Shown here in pieces: positions 27,001 through 42,000 of a stretch of 64,000 nt of DNA. Under the pieces are notes generated by a model. The model did no database searches. It had not been told where the DNA came from and saw only the letters and a program-made list of their open reading frames with translations. Origin of the DNA: Scatophagus argus (Eukaryota > Chordata > Actinopteri > Scatophagidae); contig NC_058494.1 of NCBI RefSeq assembly GCF_020382885.2, positions 11,674,001 through 11,738,000 of the forward strand. Reading direction: 5' to 3'. Within the stretch, counting starts at the first letter, position 1. Every line of letters begins with the position of its first letter. The translations under genes were made by a program, and so were the position numbers.

Positions 27001-30000
27001 AAAGATGGAGGTGGACCCCACAGATTCGCGATCAGATGAAGAGCAAAGTATGAAAGAGTGTTGCTTAGTGTTTAACAGCATTGTGTTCAATTGCATGTGG
27101 AGTATGGGTTTTGCAACAGATTAAAGTCTGAATTAATTTTCTCTCCAGGGTCCAGTGTTCAGAAGGAAAAGGCTTCCATGAAGGAAGAGCGTACAGAGAG
27201 CCCCACACGACCCTTTAACTACGACGTAGTGGACGTTAGCAAGGGCTTCCTCACCCGCATAGCTTACAAGAAGAAGGTCAAGTGCTCCAAGCTGGACAGC
27301 CTGTTGGAGCGACGTTTGAAGCAACACGTGATTGAAGAGAGGCAGAGGCAGCGGGTGTCTGCCTCCAATCCCCAGGTTCCTACACCAGTTTCATCCATTT
27401 CAGCTCCCACCCTGACCACTCCTGTCCGGTCACGGTCACCGCTCAAACCCCATCCTCTTGTTCAGAGACAGCTCACGCTGGGTGAAGCTGTGAAAGTGGA
27501 GGAGAAATCTTCCACAACACAAACTCCAGAACCAGGAGAAGTTGGAGTGCGAGAGGTTGAAGGGGAGAGTCAGGCTGAACTCTCTAAAACTACAGATGAA
27601 ATAGACAGTTGCAGTACAGGTACAGGTGAAGAGTCAGCATCACCTCAAAACCAAATCACCTCCATGGCCCAGGAACTGGAGGCAGACTTAGTGGGAAGGA
27701 CTATGGGGCCAAAAGAAGCTAATTCAGGCACTTCAGGGCAAAAGAATGTCAAGCTGCCTGATGCACAGGAAGCAAAAGCAGGGGGAATTTATAGCTCTTC
27801 GGAGCAACAAATAGCCGGTGTACCATCAGATGTTATCAAGACTGCACATATTGAAAGTACAGGGACAGATATACCTAACTTGAAAATGGATTCTCTAAGG
27901 ACATCTATAACTGTTTTTGACCAAAAAAGCAGTCAAAACACATCTCCTTCTAAACTTAGTCAGCAAACCCCAGAAACATTAAGCTCAGTGCATTCGGGTA
28001 CAGAGGAAAATGGCATGGGGCCAGTGGAAAACCTAGAAAATATGCAAGGCGTTGGAAAAGGTAAAACCGAATGCAATAGAACTCCCGAGCCAGTTTCTCC
28101 CCTCCCTCAGGTAAATGGTAATGATGGCACGGGAAGTGAAAGCACGTTGAGTAACTCTGTAATGAGCTCAAATAATGGTGTGCTTACTAACAGTACGCAG
28201 CCCAGAGTGAACAGTGTTGGTAAGGTTGGAGAACAAGGACCGGTTGTCTCGTTGAAGGACAGCACACAGCAAAAGCTTCTAGTGAATGGGGATTTGTCAC
28301 AGGTAAATAATAGTACAGAGATTGGGACTGAGGAACCAAACCTACCTTCTAAGGTAGATGCAGAGCGCAAGATGATGATACTGAACCAGGACTACAAACC
28401 TCCACTAAAGATGTCGAGGCTGGAGAACAACGTAGGTGCACTTGTAGCTGATACTCGGAGCACTCAACAGCATAACAGCACATCACCATTTCAGTCAGTG
28501 GAGACCAAAACCAGTCCTGTGGTCAAGATCATCCGAATGGCACCGTCCCCTATACCCTCAGCGGAGGAGTCCAGTCTGAGTGATGACTTTGCAGAGGAGA
28601 ATAGTCACAGTGGGATGACAGAACCACTTAAGACCATCATTACCCAGGTAACCACAACCTCTACAACCACCACAACTGTAGTCTCCACAGAGATGACGAT
28701 GGTCAAAGCACCATCCAAAGCATCAGGAGAGAGGACACCGTCTGTGGAATCGACAACAGAAAGCAGCGCAGTGTCCACCCTTACTACCATGACCAAAACA
28801 ACTGTGACCAAAATTTGTTCCTTGGGGATTGATGGTCAGTCAGAAGACAGTCAGAGTGAAATAGTGACACAGGAACAAAAGGCAGCCTCTGTCATTAAGT
28901 CAGCAACAGACAGTAGGGGTGAAACCTCAGTGTCTTGTGTTTCTGTGAGCCAAGAGGACTATTCATCAACAAAGGGCCGTGTTCGCCTCCTCAAGTTCTC
29001 TCGCACCAAGAAGACACGCTCAGACACCGCCCTTCCTTCTTACCGCAAGTTTATCACCAAGAGCAACCGCAAGAGTATTTTTGTACTGCCACATGACGAG
29101 TTGAAGGTGCTCGGGAGGCGAGGTGGATTCCGTGAGGTGCCCATATTCAGCTACAATGCCAAGCCAGCTTGGGATATCTGGCCATATCCTTCACCCAGGC
29201 CCACGTTTGGCATTACCTGGAGGTAAGTTCGCTCTCTTATTATTCTCACCCACCTGAACCTGAATCATCAAGTCCCCCCCCCCCCCCCATGCTCACATTA
29301 CAGTGATTATACATGTACTTATGTATTCACTGACAGTGAATTGTTGATGTGAGTCAAGATTTGATGCCAGCATTTTGTTCAGGATTAATGTAGCAAATAC
29401 AGGGACTTTAAAGTTTGGACCTTTCACAGTGAGTTGACGGTCAGAACACAGAGTCAGTGTGAATCTTCTAAATTCAAATCTCAGAGTCAAAACTTGATTC
29501 CAAAGGAAATTCCTTTACAGATCAAATCTAATTTGAATGCACTTTGAAACAGAATATATAATTTTTAGTTTTTAAAGGTACAACATGATTTATGTCCACT
29601 GACTTCAGCACTCCAAATTCACTTTAAAAAAAAAAAGAAAAATGAAGGCTAAACAAGAATTCACTTACACATATCCATAGTTTATGAATGGCCACTTCAG
29701 AGTAAAATATAAAATAAACCTTCATTGGATGACACCTGTGTGTTCTTCTTGGACTTTTTTTATATACACTGTATAGACAAAAGTATCGGGATGGTGCTGT
29801 TTTTGGGGGGGTTGGGCTCAGCCCCTTATTTCAAATGAAGCAAAGTCTTAATACTTCAGCATAACAAGACAGTTGGCATGACTGTGCCCCAGTTCACAAA
29901 GCAGGATCCATAAAAACATGGTTGGATGAATCTGGTGTGGAACAACATCACTGGCCCACACAGATCCCTGACCTCAACACCATCCAACACCTTTGGGATG

Positions 30001-33000
30001 AACTGGAACAGTGATTGCGAACCGCTAACGTCAGTGCCTGACCTCACTATTGCTCTTCTGCATGGATGGGCAAAAATGCCACAGAAACGCTCCAAAATTG
30101 TGTGAAAGCCTTCACAGAAGAAGCTGTTATAGCTGCAAAGCTGTCTGTGTATTTAGAATGTGATGCCATTAAGTCCTTGTTGGTGTAATGCTCAGGTGTA
30201 CCAATATTTTGTACATATAGCGTATATACGCAGATTTTTTTTTTATTTTGCAAAGCACCCAATCAGAGAAAGTGTTTCAGTATCACAGCAGTGTATGTAA
30301 TGTCTGGATACAGTGAAATGGAAATCAAAACAAAGTTGCGGTACATGTTACCTTGAGCAGAAGTTATCCATTGTTATTATTTACTGTGTATTTACTGTAT
30401 GCTGTAAGTTTCAATTCTTCCTAACTGCTTAATAAGAACAACGGATAAGACAGTGCTGTTAACTGATGTGGCAGTAAAATATGTAATTATCCTTATCCCC
30501 ACATTTTTGTAAGAAACACTCAACTGACAGACTTTTGTTTGTTTAACTTCTCCTTCACCCCCTGATGAGGATACTGGGTAAAATAACAAGGCTTGTGTAG
30601 CTTTGTGCTCATATATAATTTAACACAGTTGTTCTTAGAACCACTCAGTCATTAAACAGCGACAGTTTAGGATGTAAGTTTGTGATGTTTATAAAAGACA
30701 ACAGTATATAACAGGATGAGGCCGACACCATTTTCCTTCAGCATCCACCTTTAAACCCTGCTTGACTTCTTCTCCCTCCCTCCCCGTCTGTGGCTTTAGC
30801 CCATACTGATATTAAGGCCTGAGCCTGGTGTCACACAGTGACCTCTGGTTATTTCGCCCAGACCTCAGTGTTCCGAAACAGCCACGAATCATCCGGCGGT
30901 CACAGAAGTGTCAGGATGTTAACGTTGTGCAGTGACCCAGCCCTGCAACCCAGCGATTTTTTTTCTCGCCTGTGGTTACACGTAGGAAAGAGAATATCTA
31001 CTAAGCCCCTGTACATACACACACATGGCTTTGTGATTATCATGTTTTTGTTAGATATAGCTGTTCTGACATTAAAAATGTTAGAGATTTTTAATGTCAG
31101 AACAGCTGTCCCAGCCATAATGGAAGAAATATTTCTTCCACTGAAAACTTTAGGAAATCATTCATTGATGGATGACATCCTGTCATCTAATTCTGCTCTC
31201 AGAACAGTTTGTTACACCCAAAATTGTTTTTAAATTACAAGAAGGACCAAATGAACTATGCACAAACTTCCCCTTTGACCTTTGTGAGCCAAAGCTGTTG
31301 TTTTGTATGCCTTTGTAGTCAGAGATAACATCTGTTCTCAAACTAAATCAACGTATGAAATGATTTCTTAAAGATAACATCCAGTCCGTCTGTTTCTTTC
31401 ATGGAAATGACCATGAGGAGACAGCAACGTCGCCAGAGGCCTCAGTCTGTTTACACTCTCCCTGTGTTTTTCCGTAGCGCCGATAAATGTTTACCATGTT
31501 ATACTTGGTTGTTGTAGGTATCGCCTGCAGACGGCGAAGACTCTGGCTGGTGTGAGCCTGATGCTCAGGCTCCTGTGGGCCTCTCTGAGATGGGATGACA
31601 TGGCTGTGAAACCATCCGCTGCCTGCACTACACGTACAGGTACACCTCTCCCTACCCTCCCAATCCATCAAACCTCTTCCAAATAAAGATGTCCTTCACG
31701 CTGAGATGATGGGGAAGAGTTGGAGTTTTGAAGATTACCTTAATTGTGTTGTTTGATTGTATAAGATATATATGTATATGTATGATTGGTTTAGCATGTC
31801 TATGTACTGTTATCTAAGCCCTCTGCTCATATTCCCACCTGTATTGTGGATGATAGATGCAGTTGATGTTTCCACAAGAATCGATCAGCTCCAGCACACC
31901 TGGTGTTCAAACAAACACAGCATTTCTGCTGTTGAAAAACAAAAGTGGCTGTCTGAACGAGACACAGCCCTTTCAGTCTCATTAGGGTGTCACTGTTTTT
32001 ATGTTGGAGTGCTTTTCCTCCATCTTCTCGGGCTCTCGTCCTCATCACCATACCAACCCAGCCCTATCCCCGCTCATTGCTACAGAGACGTCAGATACTG
32101 AAATCACCACCACCGAGATCATCAAGCGCCGAGACGTGGGGCCCTATGGCATTCGCTCAGAGTACTGCATCCGGAAAATCATCTGTCCACTTGGAGTGCC
32201 CGAGACTCCAAAAGGTTAGAGGCACATTTTATTCTTGACACAATAGAGTGTCAATAAAGAGAAAGAAAATGGAGGCATTAGGCAACCGAGGCAGTGGTAT
32301 TGCTCCTTTTTGGATTGCAGAAACAAAACGTAAAAAATATTAAATTTTATACTGTTTTTATGCTATTTTATACTGTTTTATTCATCCATCCACCATCATA
32401 GAAACCCACACCCCTCAAAGGAAGGGGCTGCGCTCCAGCGCCTTACGCCCGAAGAAACAGGAGCCCGCCAAGCAGACAGGGCCGGTGGTGATTGAAACCT
32501 GGGTGGCTGAGGAGGAGCTGGACCTCTGGGAGATCAGAGCCTTCTCAGAAAGGTCAGAGTGTCAAGCGTGTCATGTCTACACTCTCCGTCTAGCATCAGT
32601 TGTAGCATCAGAATGATTTATAAACATGTCGAACTGGAGAGTTGGATATTTTTTGGGATGTTGATTTTACTGTCTCAGTAGATAAATATTTTTAGTGGCT
32701 CTGCTAAAAGCTAAGTTTCTGCCTTATTGTGTCAAACTTGTGTGCGGTGAAATTGAGGTCGTATAAAAAAAAAACTTTTAATGCTGATGCTCAAAATGTT
32801 TTTGGTCAGTATATTTTAAATGTCTAAACCTTAACTTTCTTTTTTTCCCCAACTATTCTATTTTTTAAAACTGTCCTTTTTCACAATTTCTTTTGGCTGC
32901 TTTGTGATTTTGATAAGTGTTTCGTTGTTTCACAGGGTGGAGAAGGAGAAAGCTCAGGCAGCAGAGCAGGCCAAGGTGAGTACTGTTTCTTCAAAGAAGC

Positions 33001-36000
33001 ATTCGTTTTTAAAGGAATGATTTAACTAAGCCTTTTTAAATATTTGTTTTAACTTACTTACGTTTTGATTTTGTGGAACACTGGTTATTGACTGATACTT
33101 ACACATGTTCAAAAAAAAAAGGTAAAAACTGGACCAAGTCAACAAACAATCCATTAAATTCCTCCAATAGAATCATCTGGCCAGGCAAACAATCCCAGTC
33201 TGTATCATTCTGTGCCACTGTAATAGCTCATCTCTGCACAACACATTTTAGTTTTTTTTTGGCTTCCTGTGATTACTTATTGCTGATGTTCTGTTCTGTT
33301 CTTGTATACCATCTCAGAAACGTCTGGAGCAGAAGCCAGGCGGAGTCACAGCTACACCAGCAGGGACTCCCGCAACACCCGCCGCCACGCCGAAAGTCAT
33401 CGTCGGTTCACTGTCAGGCCAGGGCACCCCCAGCACCAAGGTGGTACTGTCAACCAAGATGGGCACCCCTGTCACATTCCAGCAGAACAAGAATTTCCAG
33501 CAGTCCTTCGCCACCTGGGTGAAGCAGGGTCAAAGCACACAAGGTACTTTGCAGAGGAGTGTTTGGTTCTGGTTTGGGAGTGCAGCAAGGAAGTACAGTA
33601 TACTCTTTGTTCTAGCCTAAATTAAAGGGCAGTGCATATCAGAACAAATCATAGAACATGTGCTCCAATAAGAATCCCCATCACCCCCCATCATCATCAC
33701 CCTTAAATTTAACACTGAAATCTAATCTGTAACTGCTTAACCAGGCACGTGTGAGTCACAGCAGCTGTGCTAGTTGAGAAACAAAAGTTGCGTTAGGTGA
33801 TTGACTGTGAACTGTTGACATGTTTTTCCAACAAAGGGTAAAGCTTTCTGAAAATGTGTTTTAAGAGTGTTGATCACTGCAGTGGTCAGTGAAATTCAGA
33901 AGTACAGCAATATTTTAGCATTTACAGTAGTAGCAGTATTTGTTGTAATTTTTTGTTTGTTTGCTTTACGAGGAGCGGGTACAGAGACCACCACAGCAAC
34001 ATCTAGTGGGAACACTTTCCAGATTACGGGAACATCAGTGGGTGGAAAGGTAGTGACCACCAAGCTGCCGCTGCCCGCCAACAGCAAGATCGTCACAGTC
34101 AACGTGCCAACTTCACAAGGAGGTAAGACGGGTTTTAATAAGTCACACCTTGGAGGCAAACAGAAGACACAGTTTACATTTATTCAGTGTAGACATTTCT
34201 TCTTTCCGTTCACCACCATTTCGGGATGCATGTATGTTTGTGTTTTCATTGCTTTGCCTCAGACCCCACAGCTGAGACATTTCAAATGTGTCAAAGGAGC
34301 CAAATTAGATCTGGCTCGTTAATTGAACGGCCTTGTAAGCAAGTTAATGTGCCAACCACGCGCATGCAGCTCCAGAAGAACTGAACCTGTCTTCACTCAT
34401 TTTAAATGTTGTCGGTGACAGCTACCACCCGACTAAATACATCCCTCATTTGTTTAGTGCATCTCTGTTGGCTTCGTTTTTTTAATTTCAGTTTGTCCTT
34501 TAGTGACCCTGAGACATGAATGAAAAAGCTGAATCTGCTATTAAGTGGACTGCAAAATAACTCAATGAGGAAGGACAGTCTGAGCAATAGAGACAAATTA
34601 AAGAGAGTTAATTAAATAAACACATACTGCACTTAGTTTAGTCCAGCTGTGGTAGTGTGTTTATGCTCTGGGTAAGCTTTTTGTTCCATCTGTTTCTCGC
34701 TGAACAAATCTAAAAGGTACTACTATTTCAGAAGCAGCCAGTCACTCACTGTATTTTGCGCTACCGTGGCAGCCTGGTCTACACCAACCCCATTGTGGGG
34801 CCCTCTGTCTGTCCAACTTCATGAGTCAGCAGCTTAGTTTGGTGTGGCACATCATGTCTGGTTGTGCCCTATTGGCTAATGGAGAGCTGTTATTTTGGTG
34901 GGATAGTTTTTGGGATAGTGGACTTGTGTAGTCTGAGGTTCTAAATCCAGACTGCGGATTCGGGATTGTATTATCTTGATGCTTTTCAGCCTTTTGAAAT
35001 GTCAATATTGACACCATGGATGAGGTGACGGTTCATACTAAGCATGGCCTGGTCTGGCTTGTCTGTGGTCCTTTCAAATTATTGGACGATGGATATTGCT
35101 CAGCACTCGCTAGAGGTGGTCTGTTATGTTGATATGCTCCATTAAAGCTGCTGACAGCTGTCATGTGGCCTGTAAAGGTAAGATTCAGCATTCACAAAAT
35201 CAGTTACGTGATTGTATACACAAGATGTATTTGTAAATTAAAAATGTTCCATTTCAAGGTGAACATATCCTTCGGTGAAAAAACAGGATGGGAGAGAAGA
35301 AGAAGAAGAATCAGCTTTATTGACAGTATATATATTTTTACATACACACACTGAATTGGTCTTCTGCATTTGACCCATCCTTAGTTGAACACACACATGC
35401 AACACCCGACAAATTACATGCAGTGAAACACACACAGGAGCAGTCGGCAGCATCAAGCATCCGGGGAGCATGTTGGGGGGTTAAGTGCCTTGCTCAAGGG
35501 CACATCAGCCAGCTAATTTTTCACATTAATCACTCCACCACACCCAAATGTTTCCTGCCAGTTCGGTGGGGGAATCGAAGTGGTGACCCTCCGATCACAA
35601 GCCGCTTCTCCAACCTCTAGGCCACGGCTGGAGATTGATTTAAAAGCTGTGTAAGCTGTATCCACATTTCTCCCCACTAATGTTTATTCAGTTTGTACAT
35701 CCTTTTAATAGCATTGACAATAACGCGGGCAGAAACAACAGTGTGGAAAAGAGATCTTATTGTTCCAACATGATGCAGCGATGATGCCACTAAAAGTAGC
35801 ATCTTAGCATATACAGTGCTTTTACATGTATCATTAGATAAATAAAAAAATTGCAATCACCGGTTAAAGGCAATGATATTCACCAGGTACACAAAGAAAG
35901 TGATTTTTCTTACCTTTGAAGTTGCCATGAAGAAGAAATTAAGTTCAGGTGGAGTGTAACCATTTAATGGACATGTGTATTTATCCAGCATGACTGTTTG

Positions 36001-39000
36001 GTTGCCCTGTTTGTTTTGGAACGGCTAAAGGAAGTTAGGTAGGAAAACAAGTTTACCCTGAGGTCTGCTTCTCAGACAGGTAGCCCTCTATAGCGGGATT
36101 CCGTTTTCCTCTTTTCCCCCTCCATCTTCTTGAATCAAAGTGCACCTCTGAGTCCCAGCTCCCCCAGCCTCTCCAAACAGCCAGTCCATAGAAAAGTGTG
36201 TTTGATGTGTGTGACCAGAGCAGCTACTCCCCTGGTCTTACGACTGGGTTTAACATCCCCGCTTGAAGAGCGAAACCCTTGATGTATAGGTTTACCTGCT
36301 TAGTTGCGGTTGAAAAACCACAGCAAGCAGGCAGCAGCAGCAGAAGAGGAAGAAAAAGAACGACACTCATGGTTTCCATTCCTGCCACTGGCTTCACGTG
36401 AGCTCATCAAGGCACAGAGCGTGGTGAACAAATATGAAATGTTCTCTTTGTCAGATTAAAGTTGAAAAAAAGTGGGATCTGAATTCATGCATAATGTATG
36501 AGGGGATTCAAGTATTTTGGGGGAAACCCAACGAAGCTTTCATATGAGCCTTTGAAGATTTTATTTACCTGCTCAACTAATATTTACCATTGCTATGATC
36601 AAACAGTTGGCTTAGCAAAGAGAGAAGCCCACAAATAATGTATTGAGTTATGTCAATGCAGGACTTCTGTACAACTGCTCGCTTGTAACATGCAAACATG
36701 TAACCACTGCTTCTCATCAGTGACTTTTCTAGGGACGTTTGCGTTTTTTGAAGAATTTTGTTGGTGGGTGCTTTTGAAGTACTTAAAGGCAGACACTTGA
36801 GAAATAAAAACAAAACAAGCGCTTTCCATTTCTTCAAACTCCAAATCTACATAAATTCTCCCTTTTTTGCATCAATCATGTCTTTCACTCATACTGGTTG
36901 GATGGCTGCTTCTTTGCTTTTTCAGCTGCTGAAAATTCACCCAAAGGGATCAATGAAGTGAAGTCTAAGTCTTGTCCATCTCTCATGTGTCCACCAGTTA
37001 CAATTCTGTCTTGACTGAATTGAAAACCTGCTGTCTATGTAGACCTTGTCCTCAACCCACCCCTCTCCTCTAACCTCTCTCGTCTCATTTCTCCTCGGTT
37101 GTTCACTTTTACGTCTTTCCGTTTCTCTTTACTCTGCAGGTGTGGTTCAGCAGAAGGTGTTGGGTATCATCCCATCCAGCACAGCAGGCGGTGCCCAGAC
37201 CTACACCACATTCCAGCCCCGCACTAATACGCTCAACATCAGGCCCAACACTCCAGGTTCCCAGCAACAGGTAAACTGATCTAAAATATTCACAGAGGTG
37301 TTTGTGTTTCATGAGTTTGTTCATGATCTGTAGCTGTGATATTTGTTTTGTTCTTATTGCGTGAGTGATTCTCTTCCCTTTGCACTATTTTTTTTACGTA
37401 GCAAGTAACATTTTTAATTTTACTGTGCAATATATTACACTACACCATAATATATAATTATATATCATTCTCCTGTGTCCATGACCTTGATTTTTGGACC
37501 TCTCTGTTTTTCAGATTCTGGCAGTGTTAGATGTTAGCTCTGAAACACTTAAATAGTAACGTGTTCATGAACATATCCTCCTAGGTTCTGGCAGCTGGTG
37601 GGCAGATCCGTCCAGGAATGACAGTGATCCGAACACCAATCCAGCAGACGGGACCAATGGGAAAGACGATACTCCGAACTCCTCTCGTGGTCCAGCAAGG
37701 TAATGTACTCTTTGTGAGAATATTGCTCAGTTGGACAAATAGCACACTGACAGAGGTTTAGTAACAAACTAAACTGAACAGTTCTTTTCAGCCCCACTCT
37801 GTAAGTCAATGTGTGGGTGGATGTGTGTGTGTGTGTGAATTTGTTCAGCGCACACTTAACATTCTGACCTGTAACGGTACTATATGTCAGACTGTAAAGC
37901 AATTTACTTTTAGTAATTTCTTTGTATTGTAAATTGTGAACAGATCATCAGGTAACTTGAAAAACTGAACCTTCCTTCACTGTCTCAAGTTGACTGTAAG
38001 TGGACTGATATCTATGTGCAAAACCTTTTCCAGGAATGTCCGAAGGATGTGACGTTTATTCACAAATCTCAAGTTCCTTGCCACTCTCATGCCTCTACAG
38101 AGCCAATAGTCACTAGCAAGATACGATCTGAGTGCATATGTTAGTACAATGGATCATAGCGGCTGCTGAAGTATTTGGGAAGCTAGTGAACTAACATATG
38201 TATTATGTTTATTTTATCCAACAATAAATGGTACAAACCAAATGTGTATACCTAATGATTTCTGCAGACCAAAAGAGATGCAAGGCAGGGGCATCCAACT
38301 AGCTAACTGTAACCTAAACAAAGTTAGCTGGTGAGCTGGTTAGCTGTAGCTTAGCTGTGTGGCATAGTTCTGCCTTTGGTTGCTTAGGAATATTAGCTGA
38401 CAAAGTAAGGTGAGCTGGTGTCATGAAGCCAATAGTCTGAATAAAATGGAGGAACATTTCATATAGTGATATTATTGTAAATGTGAATGTATTTTTTCAC
38501 TGTTTTGGCCGACACCTTTGTCTTCCAGGTCAGGGTGGACAGCAAGTAGTGACGCAGATCATTCGTGGCCAGGCAGTTTCCACGGCAATATCTGGTGCCA
38601 GCCCGGTTGCCACAGTCACTGGCCAGGGGGCGGCCAGCCCTGCCACAGCAGGGCAAACACCACCTGGGACACCACGGGCACAGGGGCAAGGCCAGGTTAA
38701 ACTGACACTGGCACAACTCACCCAGCTCACACAGGTTGGTGAGAAAGACAAACTCCAGGATATCCTGTGCGTTTAACAAATGATTTAAAATAAAGGAACT
38801 TTGTGTGTGTGTTTTTAGACAAATTATCCAGTAGTGTAAAATTCTTGAGAAGGTCTTGGCATTTAAAGATAAATATATTACAGTGATGTAATATATTTCA
38901 TGTTTTGTTTAATAACAATAAGAGGGAGATAGTTGTGAATTGATCAGGTATAAATATGAACTAATAGAAATTTTATTTTAGCTCTGTTATCAAATGATGA

Positions 39001-42000
39001 TGATGACAATATTGTCTCCACAGAAATCTTAAATGTATGATCAGAATATTAAAATGTCAAAGGTACTTACAGAAGTGTGTGGTTTCATGAGAATGTGTTT
39101 TAATGCCATCCTAGTTCATTTGTAAAGCCCAGTACTAAATACAGTGTGATGGCCTTTAAAGCCATCTGCCAGCAGCAGTTTATGACCAGGCTCAACTTCT
39201 CTAGCAAGACAAAGAGAACACAATGGACAATGGGAGAAACCCTGGAAGTGACAGTTCGGATAAAAACCACGACAAAAATAAAGACGTTGTTACTATCAGT
39301 ACATATACAAAGCCCATCAATAAGATCGTTCATAGTCCATGAAGAAGTCCAGTTTGGCACAATGTTACTAAAGTACTATAAACTAACTACAATGAACTAA
39401 CCTAGTTCAGTAGCGATTGAGATAAAAGTACAATTTATTGAGCATTTACACAACAGTTAAGTAAAGTTGGTTTGAAAGCTAGAAAGTTTTTGCCATTATT
39501 TAATGAGGTCTGAGATGAACCTTTCACCACAAGCAATTCATTTTGTATTGGACAGGACTGTACAATGTGATTTCTTTAACCTTCCTCCTTTCTTTTTGCC
39601 TCACCATAGAAACAGCAGGCCGGGTCAGGTGTCGAACGGCAGGCCGGTGTCGCTGGCACCCAACAGGCTCTGACAGTGATGGTTCAGGGGCAGGGCCAGA
39701 CCAGCGGTCAGCTGCAGATCATACCTCAAGGCGTCACCGTCATCCCGGGACCCGGCCAGCAGCTCATGCAGGCAGCGTTGCCCAATGGCCAGGTGCAACG
39801 TTTCCTCTTCACCCCCTTGGCTTCATCTGCCACACCAACATCAAGCACAGGTATGATAAGAAACAAGAACAGATCACTCAACAAATAAACATATCAGAAC
39901 AGATTCGCTTGTATCCAGCTGTCCGGTAACTTTATGGCAAATGCATGTAAGTAACTGTGAAAATAAAGTAGTGAGTTATCTGCAGTAAGTAGACAGACCT
40001 CTCTAATTTAGTATTGCATTAAAAAGTCACTCATTGTCATGGCTTTGAAAATAGTTGTAGTGGCCATTTAAGATATATAAATATACAAATGCTTTGACTT
40101 GAATCCCTCTTTGAGCAGAGAGGATACATGTGCATTTATCTCCCATTTTTCACTGATGACATTTTTATTATGACATCCACTTCCCTCTCCAGCCACCACA
40201 GTTCCTGGCCAGCCAAACTCCACCTCTAACAAAACTCCAGCCCAGCCCGCCCAGCAGGCTGCTGCACCCATTCAGGCAGGGGCGACCCCCTTGGCCACCA
40301 CCAGCACTCCTTCATCATCCACCCCGCAGGGCCAGTTACCCCCTCAGACGCAGGCTCACATGCCCATCCAGTCTCCCACTTCGTTGCAGGTGAAAACGCA
40401 GGGAGGAACTGCTCAGCTGCAGCTGCAGCAGACACCACAGCTCATTAGCATGTCTGGACTACAGCAGCAGGTACAGGTATGATTAACAAAGACACTTAGT
40501 GTTCGATACTGTAGTGTTAGCCATAACCTCACTCCACCCCCCAAAACAGCTGTAATTAAGATGACCATCTTAGCAGCTGGACAATTGCAGCTGCTCAGGT
40601 GAAGCCACATGATGTCCAACAGTAGACTGTAGACAGAGACTTTACTGTGTTGAACAAAACAATTTTAAGTGTGCAGGTCTGATTAAAATAAAAAAAAAAC
40701 AATGAAGAAAAACAGCTGAATGTGGACCTTCAAATGGTTAAACACGGGTCATTCAGTGAAATACTAATTTAATCTATCCAGTTATCCTTAAGGTGGCACC
40801 CTATTAAATTAAGGTGTGATCCAACTTATCTAAATACACATTTTATGTAAATATATAAACACAACCCTGGTTTTCTTTTCAGTTTTGTTAAATTTCTTTT
40901 GTTAAATCATCTGTGTTGTGACTGCAGGTGTTGGCCCAGCTGCAGGCCCAGCAGGGTGGAGGCTCTCTGCCACAGCACATCAAACTGCAGCTTCCTATCC
41001 AGATACAACAGAGCGGGACCACCTCAGCTCAGGGAGGACAGGTATGGCAACAAGCCTGCTAAACCAGAAGTGAACTGATATTAACTTGCTATGGGGTTTT
41101 GAAATGAAGTACAAACTTGATTCCAATAAAGCTGGGACGCTATGTAAAACATAGACATTTTGTCTTTTGTTGCTGTCCCAATTTGTTTGAAATGTGGTGG
41201 CTGGCATCAAATTCAGAAAAAGCATGCATTTGCAAAAATCAATGAAGTTGGTGGAGTACAACATTAAATATATTGTCTTTTTTCCATTGGGTATGTGACA
41301 AGAAGGATTAGCAAATTATCGCATTCTGTTTTATTCTTGTTTTAAAGTGTCACGTCTCTTTTTGGAATCAGGGTTATAAAATTAGAAGAAAACAAATAAG
41401 AAGGCTAGGATTTGATCCTTTGAAATTGCACAAATGCAGCATCATTCAGCACAATAGATTGATTGCGACTGCCTTACACTTTTACACTGGAATATAAGAA
41501 ATTGTCTACCTTATCACACTATGTCGTCACACAGATTGGGAACGTGGTGACCATCCAGGCAGCTTCTGTCCAGGAGCAGCTGCAGAGGATCCAGCAGCTC
41601 AGAGAACAGCAACAGCAGAAGAAGAGACAAGCTGCTGAGGCCAAGAGAGAGCAAGTCCTCAATGCAGCCAGCCAGAGCGACATCATTCAGAAACAGGTGT
41701 GTTTGTGAGTGTGCTGAGGCAGCCATCGTAGTCGGGGTCCTCTCACTCTCTCTCCCTGCCACCAGTACATGAACAACAGTCACCAGCCTCCAACCATCCA
41801 CTAAGGCTGGGTTTATTTTTATAGCTGGGGTCTTGTCTTTGTTTGTTGGATTTAATACTGTTACTACTGCCATGTGTGTGTTTTCACCTGTTTCTATGTG
41901 GGTTTGTCATACTATACCGCGTAGTCACCCATCCATCCGTCCATTCTCTATACCGCTTATCCGTCAGGGGCACCTAGGGGCAATGTAGAGTAGCCAATTA

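Larger units (their letters stand above)
29223..31517 (+). other. bptf intron 15 (2.3 kb)
   Basis: Contains a C-run of 15 at 29274-29288, a decayed Tc1-type element (29761-30228) and a perfect hairpin (31059-31107). No exon is supportable; the plus-strand frame at 30838-31233 runs through the hairpin and has no support. Confidence 0.7.
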
